Source of the DNA: Emiliania huxleyi CCMP1516
Lineage: Eukaryota; Haptophyta; Isochrysidales; Noelaerhabdaceae
Length of the DNA stretch: 64,000 nucleotides
Direction: 5' to 3'
Assembly: GCF_000372725.1 (NCBI RefSeq)
Contig: NW_005195368.1
Coordinates: forward strand, 365,910-429,909
Position 1 is the stretch's first letter; every line of letters starts with the position of its first letter. Shown here one piece after another: positions 41,533 through 52,923 of the stretch. Position numbers and translations under genes: made by a program. Under the pieces are notes generated by a model that saw nothing but the letters and a program-made list of their open reading frames with translations, was not told the origin of the DNA and made no database searches.

Positions 41533-42008
41533 GCCATCCTGCTTCTGCCGACCCGTACCCGCCTCCGAAGCAGCTGCCACGGCCACCGCCGCCAAGCCAC
41601 CGCTCTGACCGCCTTTGACGCGCCGCCTCCTTCCGCTTGCACCGCCCCAACCCGCCGCCTCTTCCGTGGAACCACGCAAAGGAAGACCCGTGTGTGCGCC
41701 ATGGCCTCGCGCCCAGAATAGCACGGGGACCCTCAGGGGTTGCTGTTGACTAACTCTGTGCTCCGGTTGTGCGACTACCCCACATGGGTAGCCCTGTCTA
41801 GTCATTCATTCCAGTGAATGAATCTCCTCGTCCGGAGTGGACGCGTCCCTCGTTGGGCCGCCGACAAGAAGGTCGTTTTTTTTTGCATTTGGTTAGGTCT
41901 TAGGTGCCGTTTGGCATTTTGGAAGACGGAAAAGGGGGCGAATATGGGCGGCCGCGAGCATGTACCTCAAAGTGTGTCGCATGTGCGAGAGTCAACCGTA
42001 ACGTATTT
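41533..42008. other. Spacer
   Basis: No gene seen; a T-run at 41876-41884. Confidence 0.35.
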
Positions 42009-43906
42009 TCATCCCTCGAGCGCCCCGATCGCCTCCGTCACCGCGGCCACGAGCCGCGACGCCTCCTCCTCGCTGCGTGGCCCGTCCCTCCGCCACCTCG
42101 CCGCGTCGTGGTGCCGCGCCGCGTTCGCCCAGATGCGCAGCGAGTGCAGCTGGCTCCGCAGCTCGGTCGGCAGGCCGCACTCGCGGTGCCAAAGGTTGAT
42201 GCGCTCCTCGAAGCCGTCGGGCGCCGCCGCAGAGCGCGAGGCGTACACGGCGTCGAGGCGCGGCATCAGCGTCTTGAAGGCGAGCATCATGTTGTCCTGG
42301 ATGCGCGCCTGCGCGTCGCCGGACGTGCGCATGGTTGCTGCGCACCTGCACCGAGAGCGGCGAAGGCTCGTAGCCGGTGGTATGGGCGGCGGCTGTGGCG
42401 GCCTCGACTCTTAGTGCCAGCGCAGCCTCCTCCATTCCCGCCCCGCGCTGCGAGCCAGAGAGCAGCGCCTGCAAAGTCGTGAGAGCCTCGGGCAGCGTGG
42501 GTCGCTTGCGCAGGCTGTTGTGGCGCAGAGGCTCTTCTGCCCGTCCCCCGCCTGCGCGAGGTCCTTGACCGCGCGCGCCGCAGTTTCAGGCCACCCCGCC
42601 GCCGCGTCTGCGAGCTTCGCCGCGTCGATGTCGGTCCAGTCCTCCTCCAACTCCTCCTCGCACCGGTCGGTGAGCTGCACCTCGGACCGGTTGGTGAGGC
42701 AGACGAGGAGGGTGATGCCAACGGCGTAGCCGTCCGTCTTGCTCGAGTAGGCGGCGCACATCAGCGCGGTCCAGCCGGTGCCGCTATGCAGGTTGACATC
42801 AGCGCCGTGCCGCAGCAGCAGCTCGACCACCCGCTCGTGGCCGTAGCGGGCGGCGCTTATCAGCAGCGTGAGGCCGCTCACCTCCCCTGTTTCGTACGTC
42901 GCGTCGACCCGCCCGCCTCGAGCCACGCCAGCACCGCCTCCTCGTCGCCTCGCTCCGCTGCTGCCACGACCTCGTCGGGGACTGCCACGACACCGCTCGA
43001 CGCCCGCTCCGCCGCCACCGCTGGAGATAGCGTCTTCGCGACACTCTCGATCCAGCCGAGGAAGCGCCGCCGGAGAAAGTGCCACCTGCGCCTGCGCCGC
43101 CGGCTGCCGCCGCCTCCCTCGCCGCCGCCTCAAGGGCGCGCTCGCACTCGGCGTGGCCCTTCTCCTTGGCCCACTGCAGCGCCGTACGCCCGTCTGGGGT
43201 GCGCGCCGCCGTGTCTGCGCCCGCCCGCAGCAGGCCGAGCACGACGGTTGCGGTAAGCGGCGAACATCAGCGCGGTGCGACCGTTGCTGTCCTGCAGGTT
43301 GAGCCCGGCGCCGTGCAGCACCAGCAAGTCGATCACCCGCTTGTGGCCGAGGTCGGCGGCGAACATCAGCGCGGTCCAGCCGTCGTAGTCCTGCAAGTTG
43401 AGCTCCGCGCCGCGCCGCAGCAGCAGGTCGACCACCCGCTCGCGGCCGTTGTAGGCGGCGGCCATCAGCGCGGTCCAGCCGTCGCTGTCCTGCAGGTTGA
43501 CCCCCGCGCCATGCCGCAGCAGTAGCTCGACCACCAGCTCCTGGCCGTAGCCGGCGGCGTCCATCAGCAGCGTGCGGCCGCTCACCGCGCCTATCTCGTA
43601 CGTCGCGTTGACCCGCCCGCCGCCCTCGAGCCACGCCAGCACCGCCTCCTCGTCGCCTCGCCCAACCGCTGCCACGACCCCATTCGGAGACTGCCACGCC
43701 ACCGCTCGACGCCCGCTTCGCCGCAGCCGGCGACAGATTACCCGGCCGCACCTCCGCACGCTCTCGCCGCCGCCCTCGAGCGCCACCGCGTACCGCCCGC
43801 TCTCAAAGCTCCGCACCACGCCCCCCTGCCCGTTCAACTCGGGGCGGGAAGAGAGCCCGCCGAGCAACGCGCCCGGCGGCTCCGGCAAGACTTTAGCCTT
43901 GGCCAC
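42009..43906 (-). pseudogene. Ankyrin-repeat gene with internal tandem duplication and frame breaks
   Basis: Starts at ATG 43906 (MAKAKVLPEPPGALLGGLSS) with the small ELNGQGGVVRSF... GRYAVALEGGGESV domain, then ankyrin repeats (VSGRTLLMDAAGYGQELVVE, DGWTALMAAAYNGRERVVDL). A second, similar module (42.5-43.1 kb) repeats the block ERGDEEAVLAWLEAGGRVDA and VSGLTLLISAARYGHERVVE, so part of the gene is duplicated in tandem. The frame changes several times: near 43730-43770, near 43245-43265, near 43000-43090 and near 42340-42420, with no room for introns. The gene is therefore either decaying or rich in sequence errors. The tail (42332-42009, IWANAARHHDAARWRRDGPR) is a helical domain with an R-x-x-x-N-x-x-x-H pattern reminiscent of HEPN folds; this is a weak resemblance. 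Confidence 0.6.
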
Positions 43907-44451
43907 CCTCCTTGCGGAGCAGGAGGAGATCCGCTCTCGGTCGGCAACGTGGCAGCTAGTCGATGGACTCGGTAGTTGTGACCCCCCTGCCTGAGTGAGG
44001 ATGACAGGAGAGAGAGAGCTTTTGTGGTGTTGGTGTACGCAATAACGGGACAGGGTAGTTAGTCGTTCTCTCTAGCTCCCCTTCTAGCTCTTCCTCTTGG
44101 CATGAGCTGCGCCCTGTGTCCGACCCCTTTTGCGCAGCAACACCTTAAACCTTTAGGCCCTCCAAATTCGGGTCGGAGCGTAGCGTAGCGTGAGTGGGCC
44201 CCGAGTTTGAAAAGGGCGACGGACGCTTGCGTCCTAGGACCTAGGTCCTAGCCTCCAACAACGCCTCCCCGGCGCAGAGGGGCCCCCGGAGGGATGCTCA
44301 ACCGCTCCACGCCACGCCGCTTGCGGCGGTCCTCTTCCCAGCTCCGCTGTGGAGCACTTGGAGCACTTGGAGTGCAGTCGGTAACGGCACATCCTGGCTT
44401 ATTTTTCTTTGTCAGAGCAGCCGGCGGAGGTGGCCCTGAACATCCTGCTCT
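43907..44451. other. Probable divergent upstream region
   Basis: Between a minus-strand and a plus-strand gene. Contains AGGACCTAGGTCCTAG (44235-44250), a short palindrome, and one copy of the dispersed GAGCACTTGG element. Confidence 0.45.
44355..44397 (+). repeat. Dispersed CACTTGGAGCACTTGG element, copy 1
   Basis: Core CACTTGGAGCACTTGGAGTG then CAGTCGGTAACGGCACATCC. Copies at 52179-52240 (+) and 59736-59809 (-). Confidence 0.85.
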
Positions 44452-46703
44452 ATGCTCGGCCCTCGCCCCACTCCCGTGCAGCCTGCATATCGCACGGGCA
44501 GCACCTACACCGGCGTGGACGAGTCGGTCGTCGGCTGCAAGCCGGGCATCGTCAAGACCGTGGTCAAGGTCGACGAGGGCGTCTACAAGACGCGTGAGGT
44601 CAAGCTGACGCTGCGATACGGCGGCTACGACCCCGACACGTACGACGGCGCCGACGGCCTCGTCCTCAGCCTGACCCTGCCCGCCAAGTGGCTGGACGGC
44701 GGCGTGCCGATCCGGCGGCTGCGCGACGCCTTCATCGGCCACTACCGCAAGAAGCGGCCGTCGGCGCGGCTGGCTGCTGCGGCGGACGAGGAGTGGGGCC
44801 TGGCCATCAAGGACGAGTCGATGCTGCTCTTCTCGAAGAAGCGGCTCGACGACGACGCCGACCTGACCAAGGCCCTCTACGACCGCCAGGAGGTGTACGC
44901 GATGACGGCGCGTGCCAGCCGCCGGCGCAGCCGGACTGCGAGAGAGCGAGACGGCTACTGAGGGACGCGCGGGTGCGACGCCGCAGGCGTGGGACTGGGA
45001 GGACCACGAGGCCAAGCTCGCCGAGCTCCGCAAGGCCGTCGTCGACGACCTAGCCCACACAATGCGCCCGCCGCCCACGAGCAGCGAGCCCGCTGCCCAC
45101 AGACCGGCTCTATGACACCTCCGCGAAACTTCCGCCTGCAGGCGGCACGTCATACACGAGCCCGAGTCGATCGCACCCGTCGTGTCCCGCGCGCAGATCC
45201 TGCCCGGCGACTGGGCGGTCTGAACAGCGTCTCTTCACACCTCTAGCTGTGAGCAGGCGCCCAGATCCTGCCCGGCGCAACCTTTGTCGTCCTCGCCGGC
45301 TGGTACAAGCAGCAGTGCGTGCTCGTCACGCCGGAGCACACCATCGCGGACCTGAAGGCGCTTCCTAGACACTTCCTAGACACTTTCCAGACACTTCCTA
45401 GACACTTCCTAGACACCATCGCGGACCTGAAGGCGCACCCTCCACCTCGGCCGCACCTCGGCTGCACCTCGGCCGCACCTCGGCCGCACCTCGGCCGGCC
45501 CCGGATGCCATCCCGGCTGAGCACGGCGGTCGACACCTCAAGGCGTACCTGCACCTCAAGAACGGACCGCGCATGCCGATGGAGGCGCGTCTCGCCGCTC
45601 TCGCCCCATCTCCCTCCCTCCGTGCGATCTCCTCCTCCTCCTCGAGCTTGGGCTCCGTCCATTCCTCCCTCCTCCCCCTCCTCCCCCTCCTCCCCTCCCC
45701 GCCCTCCTCTGCGCGGCTCCTCCCTCCCTCTCTCCCTGCGTGCGCGCATCACTCAGTACTGGACCAGGCGCTCGACATTGGGCTGCGCACCGCGGATGAC
45801 TCCATCGAGGTGCTCGACGGCGCCCTGACGCTGCAGCAGGTCTACGAGCAGTCGATCGCCGCTACCGCACCACCCACACTGGATTCGATACTCTGGAGAT
45901 ATGGTACTAGGTCTACGAGCAGTCGATCGCCGCCGCCGCGACGCTCGCGAAGCGACTCGCCGCCTCGAGCGGCGCCGCCCTCCCCGACGCCCCGGACCTG
46001 CCCGCCGACTCGCCCCTCGCCGCCGTCGCCGCCGCCGCCGCCGCCGACACGGACGACCCCGCCGCCTCCTTCGAGCCCGCGGAGGCGTTTGCCGGGCCGC
46101 GCGCCGGAAGGGTCTTCAAGCGCGGCGCGCGCGGCGTCGGGTACTACTCCGACGCCGCGGCCGGGGGCGGGGCGGCGGGCGGCGGCGGCGGCGGCAGGGG
46201 CGGCGGCAGGGGCGGCGGGGACGGCGGTGGCGGCGGCGGCAGGGGCGGCGGCATGGGCGGCCCCGCAAAGGCGCGCACGGCGGCGGTCGCGGCGCGAGAG
46301 AGCGCGGCGAAGGCGGCGCGGGAGCTGGAGGAGGCGATTTCGCTCGGAATCCCGGACCGGTTGCGGCAGGCGCTGGTGGGGCGCAGCGAGCAAGCCGAGG
46401 CGGCGGCAGAGGCGGCGGAGGCGGAGGCGGCGGAGGCGGAGGCAGCAGAGGCAGCGGCGCGGCAGGGGGTAGCAAAGGTGGAGGCGGCGCCGCCGCCGGC
46501 CGAGGGGGCGGAGGAGGTGCCGCCGGACGTAGAGGCGGAGGTGGAGGGCGGGGAGGGGGCTGGGTCAGCTGCCGCAGAGCGCGGCCAGAAGGCGCCCGGA
46601 GAGGCGCCCAGCTTCCTCGGCCGCGCGATGGTGCTCGGGGTGGGCAAGCGGATCCAGGAGCGCGCTCTCGCCGCCCGACACATCGGGACCGGGCGGCAGC
46701 TGC
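44452..46703 (+). CDS. Multi-exon protein with a ubiquitin-like N-terminal part, unknown function
   Basis: Exons 44452-44907, 44987-45072, 45142-45188, 45257-45357, 45543-45584, 45768-45839 and 45911 to about 46703 join in frame. The start MLGPRPTPVQPAYRTGSTYT is followed by EVKLTLRYGGYDPDTYDGAD, LVLSLTLPAKWLDGGVPIRR and LRDAFIGHYRKKRP, which look like a beta-grasp domain. Next come VSRAQILPGATFVVLAGWYK and TPEHTIADLKAYLHLKNGPR, then an Ala-rich coil and a VFKRGARGVGYYSD motif. The last exon is strongly Gly/Ala/Glu-rich. Five donors are GC and one GT. The intron 45840-45910 starts with an exact 23-nt copy of the next exon. The intron 45188-45256 starts with a 20-of-21 copy. A further exon after the minisatellite (46992-47132, VHDPYSFRTPQDERPTGG) is possible. 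Well-supported gene, no function assigned. Confidence 0.7.
45358..45542 (+). repeat. Intron built from exon copies and two minisatellites
   Basis: The intron holds (ACTTCCTAGAC)n at 45361-45412, then a second copy of the upstream exon end ACCATCGCGGACCTGAAGGC (45416-45435), then (CGGCCGCACCT)n/(CGGCTGCACCT)n at 45438-45500. Confidence 0.9.
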
Positions 46704-46787
46704 ACCTCGGCTGCACTTCGGCTGCACCTCGGCCGCACCTCGGCTGCACTTCGGCTGCACTTCGGCTGCACTTCGGCTGCACCTCGT
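46695..46787 (+). repeat. 12-bp minisatellite GCTGCACTTCGG
   Basis: About seven units with GCCGCACCTCGG variants. The same unit type is found in the intron at 45438-45500 of this gene. Confidence 0.9.
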
Positions 46788-47132
46788 ACACCGCCGCGAG
46801 CGACGTGCTCCACCGCCGCAGCACCGCGTGCTGCGAGGGCAAGCAGCACTCTCGCCGTCGCCTCACCGCCGCCGCTCGCTGTACGGTAGGACCGGAAGCA
46901 TGCCATTTGGCTGCCGTCGGTGCTCGCCGCGAGACTTGCACGAGCCCGCTGCCGCCGGGGCCCGTCTCCTCACCGCAGAGAGTTGCCGCAGGTGCACGAC
47001 CCGTACTCGTTCCGAACGCCGCAGGACGAGAGGCCCACGGGCGGCACCACACATCACGCGGCGCAGCTGGCACCCGGCCGGGCCAGGCGAGGGGGGGCAG
47101 CTCTTCTGAGGTCGGTGGGTGCCTCTGCGTAG

Positions 47133-48620
47133 GCGCTACCTGCGCCACGCGGCTGGACCGCCCCGGCGGAGACCCAGCCCTCCGTCAACGAGAACGAGAA
47201 TTGCGCAATCATGTGAATTTGTATCGGTGGGAAGGGTTTGAGGGCAGCACTACTATGTGCACTAGCAAGGGTAAAGCCGTAGGGCAAGCGCAAAAAAGTT
47301 CGCGCCGCGCACCGGAAAAATTGAGGCATGTTGAAAAAGGCTGTGCGATGGACAGGCTGATCTTTTATTAGCCAGTCGCATTCCCATCAGAAGCAATCAT
47401 GAAAATCAATACCAGTACTTGGCGGCGTGGGTGGTTACACACAGCGCACACGCCCTTAGCCGTACGGCCTAACCCGTGACGAAAACGAACGCACACCAAG
47501 CGCTAAGCGTGAGGACGCGATTTCGAATTCGGAGGTGCATCTGAGCAAAATTGGGCCGGCTCAGGTGTGAAAAAAATTTATTTAAGGGTCAAACTCAAAG
47601 CTGCCGATTCGATCCGGAAGCCACTCGACCACCGAGCGGCCGACGGCCGAAGTAAGCAGAGTAGATGATGGTCTAGAGGTAGCGTCACTCAGCGACCGAT
47701 ACCCGTGTAACACATTACCGGGGGATTAGACACAACAGATACGCACAACCGACGCCCGAAGTGCCCCAAGTCCCAAGAAGGACGTCATTAGTACGAAACC
47801 TCAGAAGGCCATGGGCGCCGAGAGAACATTCCCAAAAGCAGAAAAGAAAAAGCACAACCAAACCTCCTTCCCAGGTTACCCCTGCCAAATGCCGCCGCTC
47901 TCGGGGCATGCTATCCTGTGTAAGCAGGGCAGGTGGGAGGTGGGGGAGGGGGGCAGTCCCTCTGGTCTGATACTGGTGTGGTTCTGTCCCCAGCGTCGGA
48001 GGCAAGGGCGAAGCTAAGAATATTTAATTTTAGCCGTACGGCCTGCCCTTGAGAGACTCTCTCTACAAAGGGCGCCACTCGCACACCATGCAGGCTGCAG
48101 CGGCTCCTGCACGCTCTCCACTCGCCAAACAACCCGCCAACCGACCGCCCACGCCAGTGCACTCCCACTTTGCGCCGCTCGACTCATTGCTGCGCCCTGC
48201 GCGCCTCGAGCAGCTTGCTCACCACGCCACCGGCAGGGGCTTCGCGGTCGCCACAGGCAACTGCCCGGTCGCCGTATAGGAACTCCGCGGTCGCCACAGG
48301 CAACTCCGCGGTCGCCACAGGCAACTCCGCGGTCGCCGTAGGCGGCTCCGCGGTACGAAGTACGTCCATGACAAGACCACAGCCCGTGGCGTGAAAAGGA
48401 CGCAAGTCGCCCCAATTCGCGCGGCTTCAGCCTGCGGTTTTCTTCTTTTGGCCGACAGCAGTATTGTCGCCGGGTGGTGCGAGGTCTTCTTCTTTTGGGA
48501 CAGCATGTCGCGCGATCTTCTAAGCACATTTTCTTTTCTTTGCTTGCAAAAAGAAAGAAAACAGACACGCGCAGGGTTTCTCGTTGTCGAGCTGTTGTAA
48601 AATTCTTGCTGCCTCGCCCG
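47133..48620. other. Gene-poor interval with lower GC
   Basis: 47200-48050 is AT-richer with scattered short frames and no recognised motif. A 24-bp minisatellite lies at 48243-48352. Confidence 0.45.
48243..48352 (+). repeat. 24-bp minisatellite
   Basis: Units of CGGTCGCCACAGGCAACTCCG and variants, about four to five copies. Confidence 0.9.
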
Positions 48621-49308
48621 ATGCTGCTCGTCTACACCTCGGCCGTCTCCTTCCGCACGCCCGCCCCTGCTCTGCGCGCCGCCGCCGACTCTCGCGCCGC
48701 CGCCGCACGGCTCGACTCTGCGGCAGAGCCTGCGCGCGAGCCTGCAAGAAACGTGCTCGGGACTGAGCTCAGTTGCTGCTGCGCTGACGTCCACGGCAGC
48801 GGCATCGGCACCGGCTTCTACCGGGACGGCTACTGCTCCACCGGTCCGGACGACGCGGGCCGGCACACCGTCTGCATCGAGGCGACCGAGAAGTTCCTCG
48901 CTGTCTCGGCGGCGGTCGGGAACCCGCTCCACCAACCCATCCCTCAGTTCATGTTCCCCGGCGTTCGGCCGGGCGACCGCTGGTGTCTGTGCGCGTCGCG
49001 GTATGCGCAGCTCATCGAGCTGGAGCGAGAGAGCGCGGTTCGTGGCGAGGACGGCGAGCCTGTGACGGGGTTTGTGCCGCGCATCCACATTCGGGCGACG
49101 CACGAGCGGTCGCTGGAGCACATGGACCTCGAGGCGCGCTCTGCCGCGCGCCCGTGCGGTGGGTTCGCGCCACGCTCACCCCTCGCCGCCTGCCGATCAG
49201 GCCCTCCTCTCGCGAGCCGTGGACGAGGAGGAGGCGCGGGCGGAGCTGTCCCGCCTGGAGGAGATGCGCGCAGCGCTGCGGCGCACGGTCTCTCCTAGTG
49301 AGAGCTGA
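48621..49308 (+). CDS. DUF2237-family protein
   Basis: Exons 48621-49133 and 49201-49308 give 206 residues. The family signature is clear: NVLGTELSCCCADVHGSG, TGFYRDGYCSTGPDDAGRHT, VCIEATEKFLAVSAAVGN, and FPGVRPGDRWCLCASR. DUF2237 proteins occur in bacteria and plastid-bearing eukaryotes; their biochemistry is unknown, though conserved Cys and the RDG/GRH motifs suggest ligand or metal binding. The first 45 residues (MLLVYTSAVSFRTPAPALRA) are Ala/Ser/Arg-rich and look like a transit peptide. The second exon is a short charged helix, LLSRAVDEEEARAELSRLEE. The intron 49134-49200 is GC-AG, phase 0, bounded by GAG|GC and CAG|GC. Confidence 0.88.
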
Positions 49309-49475
49309 GAGCCCGCGCCGTGGCGACCGAGTGGTGGTGCTCGTAAACGCCGCGGCGCGACCGACGAGACAAACACACTCCCCGATGACGAGATGAGCGA
49401 TGAAACTACGAGAATGAAGAAAATTTCTCCGACGCACTCCGCTCCCCGACACCCCGCCGAGCTGCGAGACACGCG

Positions 49476-50822
49476 CCGGCACCAACTTGATTCCCGGATG
49501 CGCGTCTCACGGCCGGGTCACGGGACGGGGAGGGAGGGGGGTGGATCCGTAAATCCGTAAATCTGTACATTTGTAAGCAAAGCCACCAGAGAGCCCCCCA
49601 TCACACCCAGCTACCAGGCAGACAGAGATCCAGCACTCGCGACACGCTGAGAAGCCGGAGGCTGGCCTCTCCAATGCTCGCGCAACGCTGTCTGAACGCG
49701 CTACAGGAGCTCTCCGGGGTCCGGGCGGCCCACACGGTGGGAGGGTCGACGACCGTACGACTGTAACGCTACGTATATCTCTTAACAATCACTATATTCG
49801 CGCTTGCGCTGCGCCTCTGCGAGTGCGTCTATCAACCCCTCACGCGCGTGCGCATAATCCCCTCCATCTTGTCGTACAGCCTTGACCTCTCCGCCCCTGC
49901 GGCATCAGCGCGCCTCGCCTCTGCCTCCATCGAAATCTGCAGCGCGTCGAGCTGCTCGCGCCGTCGGCCTGCATCTTGGCCCGCATCTCGCCGATACGCC
50001 ACTCACACTCAGCTCGAGCTGCGTGTTTTGCCTCGTCGGCCATCCGCTCGGCCGCTTTGATGTCGCGTTTAGCAGCCTGCTGCGCTCTCCTCAGGTTGTC
50101 GCGGTCGGAGCGCCTCAGCTTGTGCCGCAGCAAGCTCATCCCGCGCCGACGCGAGTGCCCTCTTCACAGCGCTCGCAGAGCGCTGCTCAGAAGCGAGCTC
50201 CTTGGTCTGTGACCGCAACTTCTCTTCCAACTCCTGCCGGAGCAGCATCTCAGCACTCGCACTACTCGCGGCTGCATGGATGTCCGAGACATTAGCGTGT
50301 TTTGCGCGTCTGTGCTGACGAGAGTGCGGGAGAAGCTACCCTTGTGCTACACAGAGATTACGCCAGCGGTAGCAGTTCTGCCTGGGGACACAACAACATT
50401 GCTCGTGGCCGAGCTGGCATAAGCCGCCGCACCAGCCTCTGCGGCTGCAGCGGTGCTTCGGATCGCGTCGAGCAATGCGCCTGTATCGTGCAAGAGCACA
50501 GCCTCGAACGTACTGAGGTCGGCTATCCCGAGTTCGTTGAGCAGGCGCTCCAGCACAATGCTGAGCTGCGTCGGTGCCAGGTGTCGACGTGTCCAAGGTG
50601 AGGGGGGGGGAACGGACGTCGCCGAAAGTCATTAATTAGTTGACGCCGAAAAGTACGTCTAACGCCTCCCGCTAGCTAGGGCACGCTCCCAGGCGGCTGG
50701 GGGCCGCTCTCCAGCTCGATTAGGGCGCTTTTCGCGCGATTTTACGGAATTACGGATTGGAGGGGGGTGGCGTCACATAGGGGGAGGGGGAGACGCGCAT
50801 CCGGGAATCAAGTTGGTGCCGG
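49476..50822. mobile_element. Element with perfect 33-bp inverted ends carrying a coiled-coil gene fragment
   Basis: The 33-bp end starting CCGGCACCAACTTGATTCCC (49476-49508) is matched exactly in reverse complement at 50790-50822. Just inside both ends lies a G/C-rich tract followed by ATCCGTAA-type sequence. The 1347-bp body contains a broken coiled-coil coding region (49832-50600) and no transposase. No convincing target-site duplication was found at the borders. A gene-capturing MITE or Pack-type DNA element is the simplest reading; a chance-flanked inverted duplication is the alternative. Confidence 0.65.
49832..50600 (-). pseudogene. Coiled-coil gene remnant, at least two frame changes
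   Basis: Reading from about 50600 leftward: VLERLLNELGIADLSTFEAV, then (in other frames) EMLLRQELEEKLRSQTKELA, RAQQAAKRDIKAAERMADEA and MEAEARRADAAGAERSRLYD up to a stop at 49832. The pieces form one long helix if read across frame shifts near 50105 and 49950, where no intron is possible. It resembles phage-tail or myosin-like coils only in composition. It lies wholly inside the inverted-repeat element. Confidence 0.55.
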
Positions 50823-52178
50823 GCGAGCGAGCGCTCAGCGCAGCGGGCGACACGTCACACGAGTGGCGAGAGCCGAGACCAAAACTCGACAAAACCGCCG
50901 CTGAGAGCGCGCGTTTTATTCTCGTCCTCAAGAGAGTGGCGGTCAGGTGGATTGGAAACTGGTGCGGTCACGGGCCTTGGTAGGTACTAGAACTAGAGGA
51001 AGGTTTGTGAGAGAGATTGGGGCCTGGAGCCCTGTTCACGCGCGCGCGTGTTTTTTAAGGCGAAACTCATATCTCAAACTACAAACAAAAATCTCTCTGT
51101 CTCTCAGATCTCAGTCCGACCAACGACTGGGACACCAACGCGGTATGGGTGGACGCAGGACGGGCGATGACGGTCACACAGGAGCGACACACAGAACCAC
51201 AAGACAAGACACACTGTGTGGAACGGGCTAGCTCAAGGTTGCCTTAGATTGTCAATGGAGAATGGCCGCGTTCTCGCCCCTTTCCTGTACGCGTGGGTCT
51301 CAGAGGACGAATGCGCACCGGATCTTCGAGGACTTCAAAGTCGGCCGCGCCCCACGGCTATCCCGCCGGCTCTCGAATGTCGCAGCGCGACGCGCTTCAC
51401 CCCTCGACTCCGCGCTGCGAGTCGATCTGGAGACGACGCTCGGCCACCGCCAACTCCACCCTGACGTGACGCACATGCGCCGCGTGTCCCCCCCGAGGGT
51501 GTCCTTGTATAGTATGCTTGGTTGCGAGTTAAAAAAAGCCCGTTCCGCACCCGCACCCAGCACCAGTACACATGCCGTTCTGGCGCCCCTCGGCTGGCCA
51601 GAGGACGACTCACAATGCAAATTCGGAAAGACATCACGAGGGGCCGTATAAACGGTGCCGCAGCGGCCCGGGACACTAACAGTGAGTTGCTGCCACTCGC
51701 CCGGCCTCCTCCCCCTCGGGCTCGCCCGGAAAGTGGGCTTGCGCACCGGCGCCCCCCCCAGCACGCCGACCCGAGGTGTACCCTCCGGCCACCTGGGAGG
51801 GGAGCGGAGTCCGATTTTGGCCCATTGGCTTCATCATGATGGATACGGAGGTGGCCAGCCCTTGGTTGTGCACCTGCGGCGCGAAGAGGAGGTGATCTCG
51901 GCGGACGACGGCCATGCCGAGAGCGGGTGCAGCGCGGAAGAGGGTGCGCAGCGCGTCGCGGCCGCGCGCATGGGAGCCGGGGGGATGGCCGGAGGGGGCG
52001 GGACGCCTGCATGTCCTCGAAGCTCCCAGCCGCATACGCAAGCCGAGCCGCGAACGGCGGGGAGGAGTTTTGGAGGGTCAGCCAAGGACGCGCATGGCGA
52101 GTGACAAACTAACGCAACCTCCACCCACCCTGGTTTCTCATCGTGCACTAGCCAACAGGAAGGTGGGTATGAAGAACG

Positions 52179-52240
52179 CACTTGGAGCACTTGGAGTGCA
52201 GTCGGTAACCTCACATCCAGGGCCGGGGAGCTAAGAAGCC
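52179..52240 (+). repeat. Dispersed CACTTGGAGCACTTGG element, copy 2
   Basis: Extends the core of copy 1 through CACATCCAGGGCCGGGGAGC and TAAGAAGC, which copy 3 (59736-59809, minus) shares. Confidence 0.85.
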
Positions 52241-52566
52241 TTGCGCACGCCGGGCACGGCCTTTCGGTTCGTGAAGGGTCGGTGCGAGTCGTGACCCCCT
52301 GGAACAACCGTACTCTCCCGCTCCATCTCCGTTGCTTGGTTTTCCAACCTTGCACAACCAACTGGGAGGCGGCCAGGGCACACAGACTTGATCGAAAGAT
52401 CCCATCCCGGACCATCCCGGGCTCTGGACAGGGTGGCCCGCCACAACGACCCCTGGAATTGCGACTCGCCGCTTTCCTCCCACTGTGAATTTGCCTGAGC
52501 TCTGTGTCTTGATTTGCCAACAACATACCTAAAAGAAGCGCACCCAGCGGGCCGGATGATCGCCCT

Positions 52567-52826
52567 GACGGAATTCTTGACGGCTTCTCGGCTTTGGGGG
52601 GAGATGGGGTCCCATGGCCCGCCGCAGGCGCCGATTTTTGACAGTATTTTTTCTTTTTTGCTCAATTTTTTACTTGTTTTCATGGGAATTCGGCGTATTG
52701 CGGCCATGCTATCACGCCTTGCGACAGCCTGTTGGCGCTGCTGACCGTGCCCTGCTGCACAACTGACCGCCTGCATAGCTCGCGGCCTTAGTCTCGACGG
52801 AATTCTTCACGGCTTCTCGGCTTTGG
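52567..52826 (+). repeat. 31-bp direct repeat pair
   Basis: GACGGAATTCTTGACGGCTT then CTCGGCTTTGG at 52567-52597, and again with one base changed at 52796-52826, 198 bp apart, just upstream of the ABC transporter. Confidence 0.85.
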
Positions 52827-52923
52827 TGCCCGACATCCTTTCCCGAGCCCCGACGGCTTCCCCGTGCCGCGTCCACCGTACCACACCGAGCCCACCTCTC
52901 TTCCGCACGCTCCACCTCCGAAA

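Larger units (their letters stand above)
50823..52923. other. Gene-poor interval
   Basis: Short overlapping frames only. It holds one copy of the CACTTGG element (52179-52240) and a 31-bp repeat pair (52567-52597, 52796-52826). One minus-strand frame (51676-52041, with VRRDHLLFAPQVHNQGLATS) might be a gene fragment; it is not supported enough to call. Confidence 0.45.

Noticed and set aside
51335-52104. Overlapping frames of 150-225 codons on both strands
   Set aside because: No family signal or splice logic; kept only as a gene-poor note.
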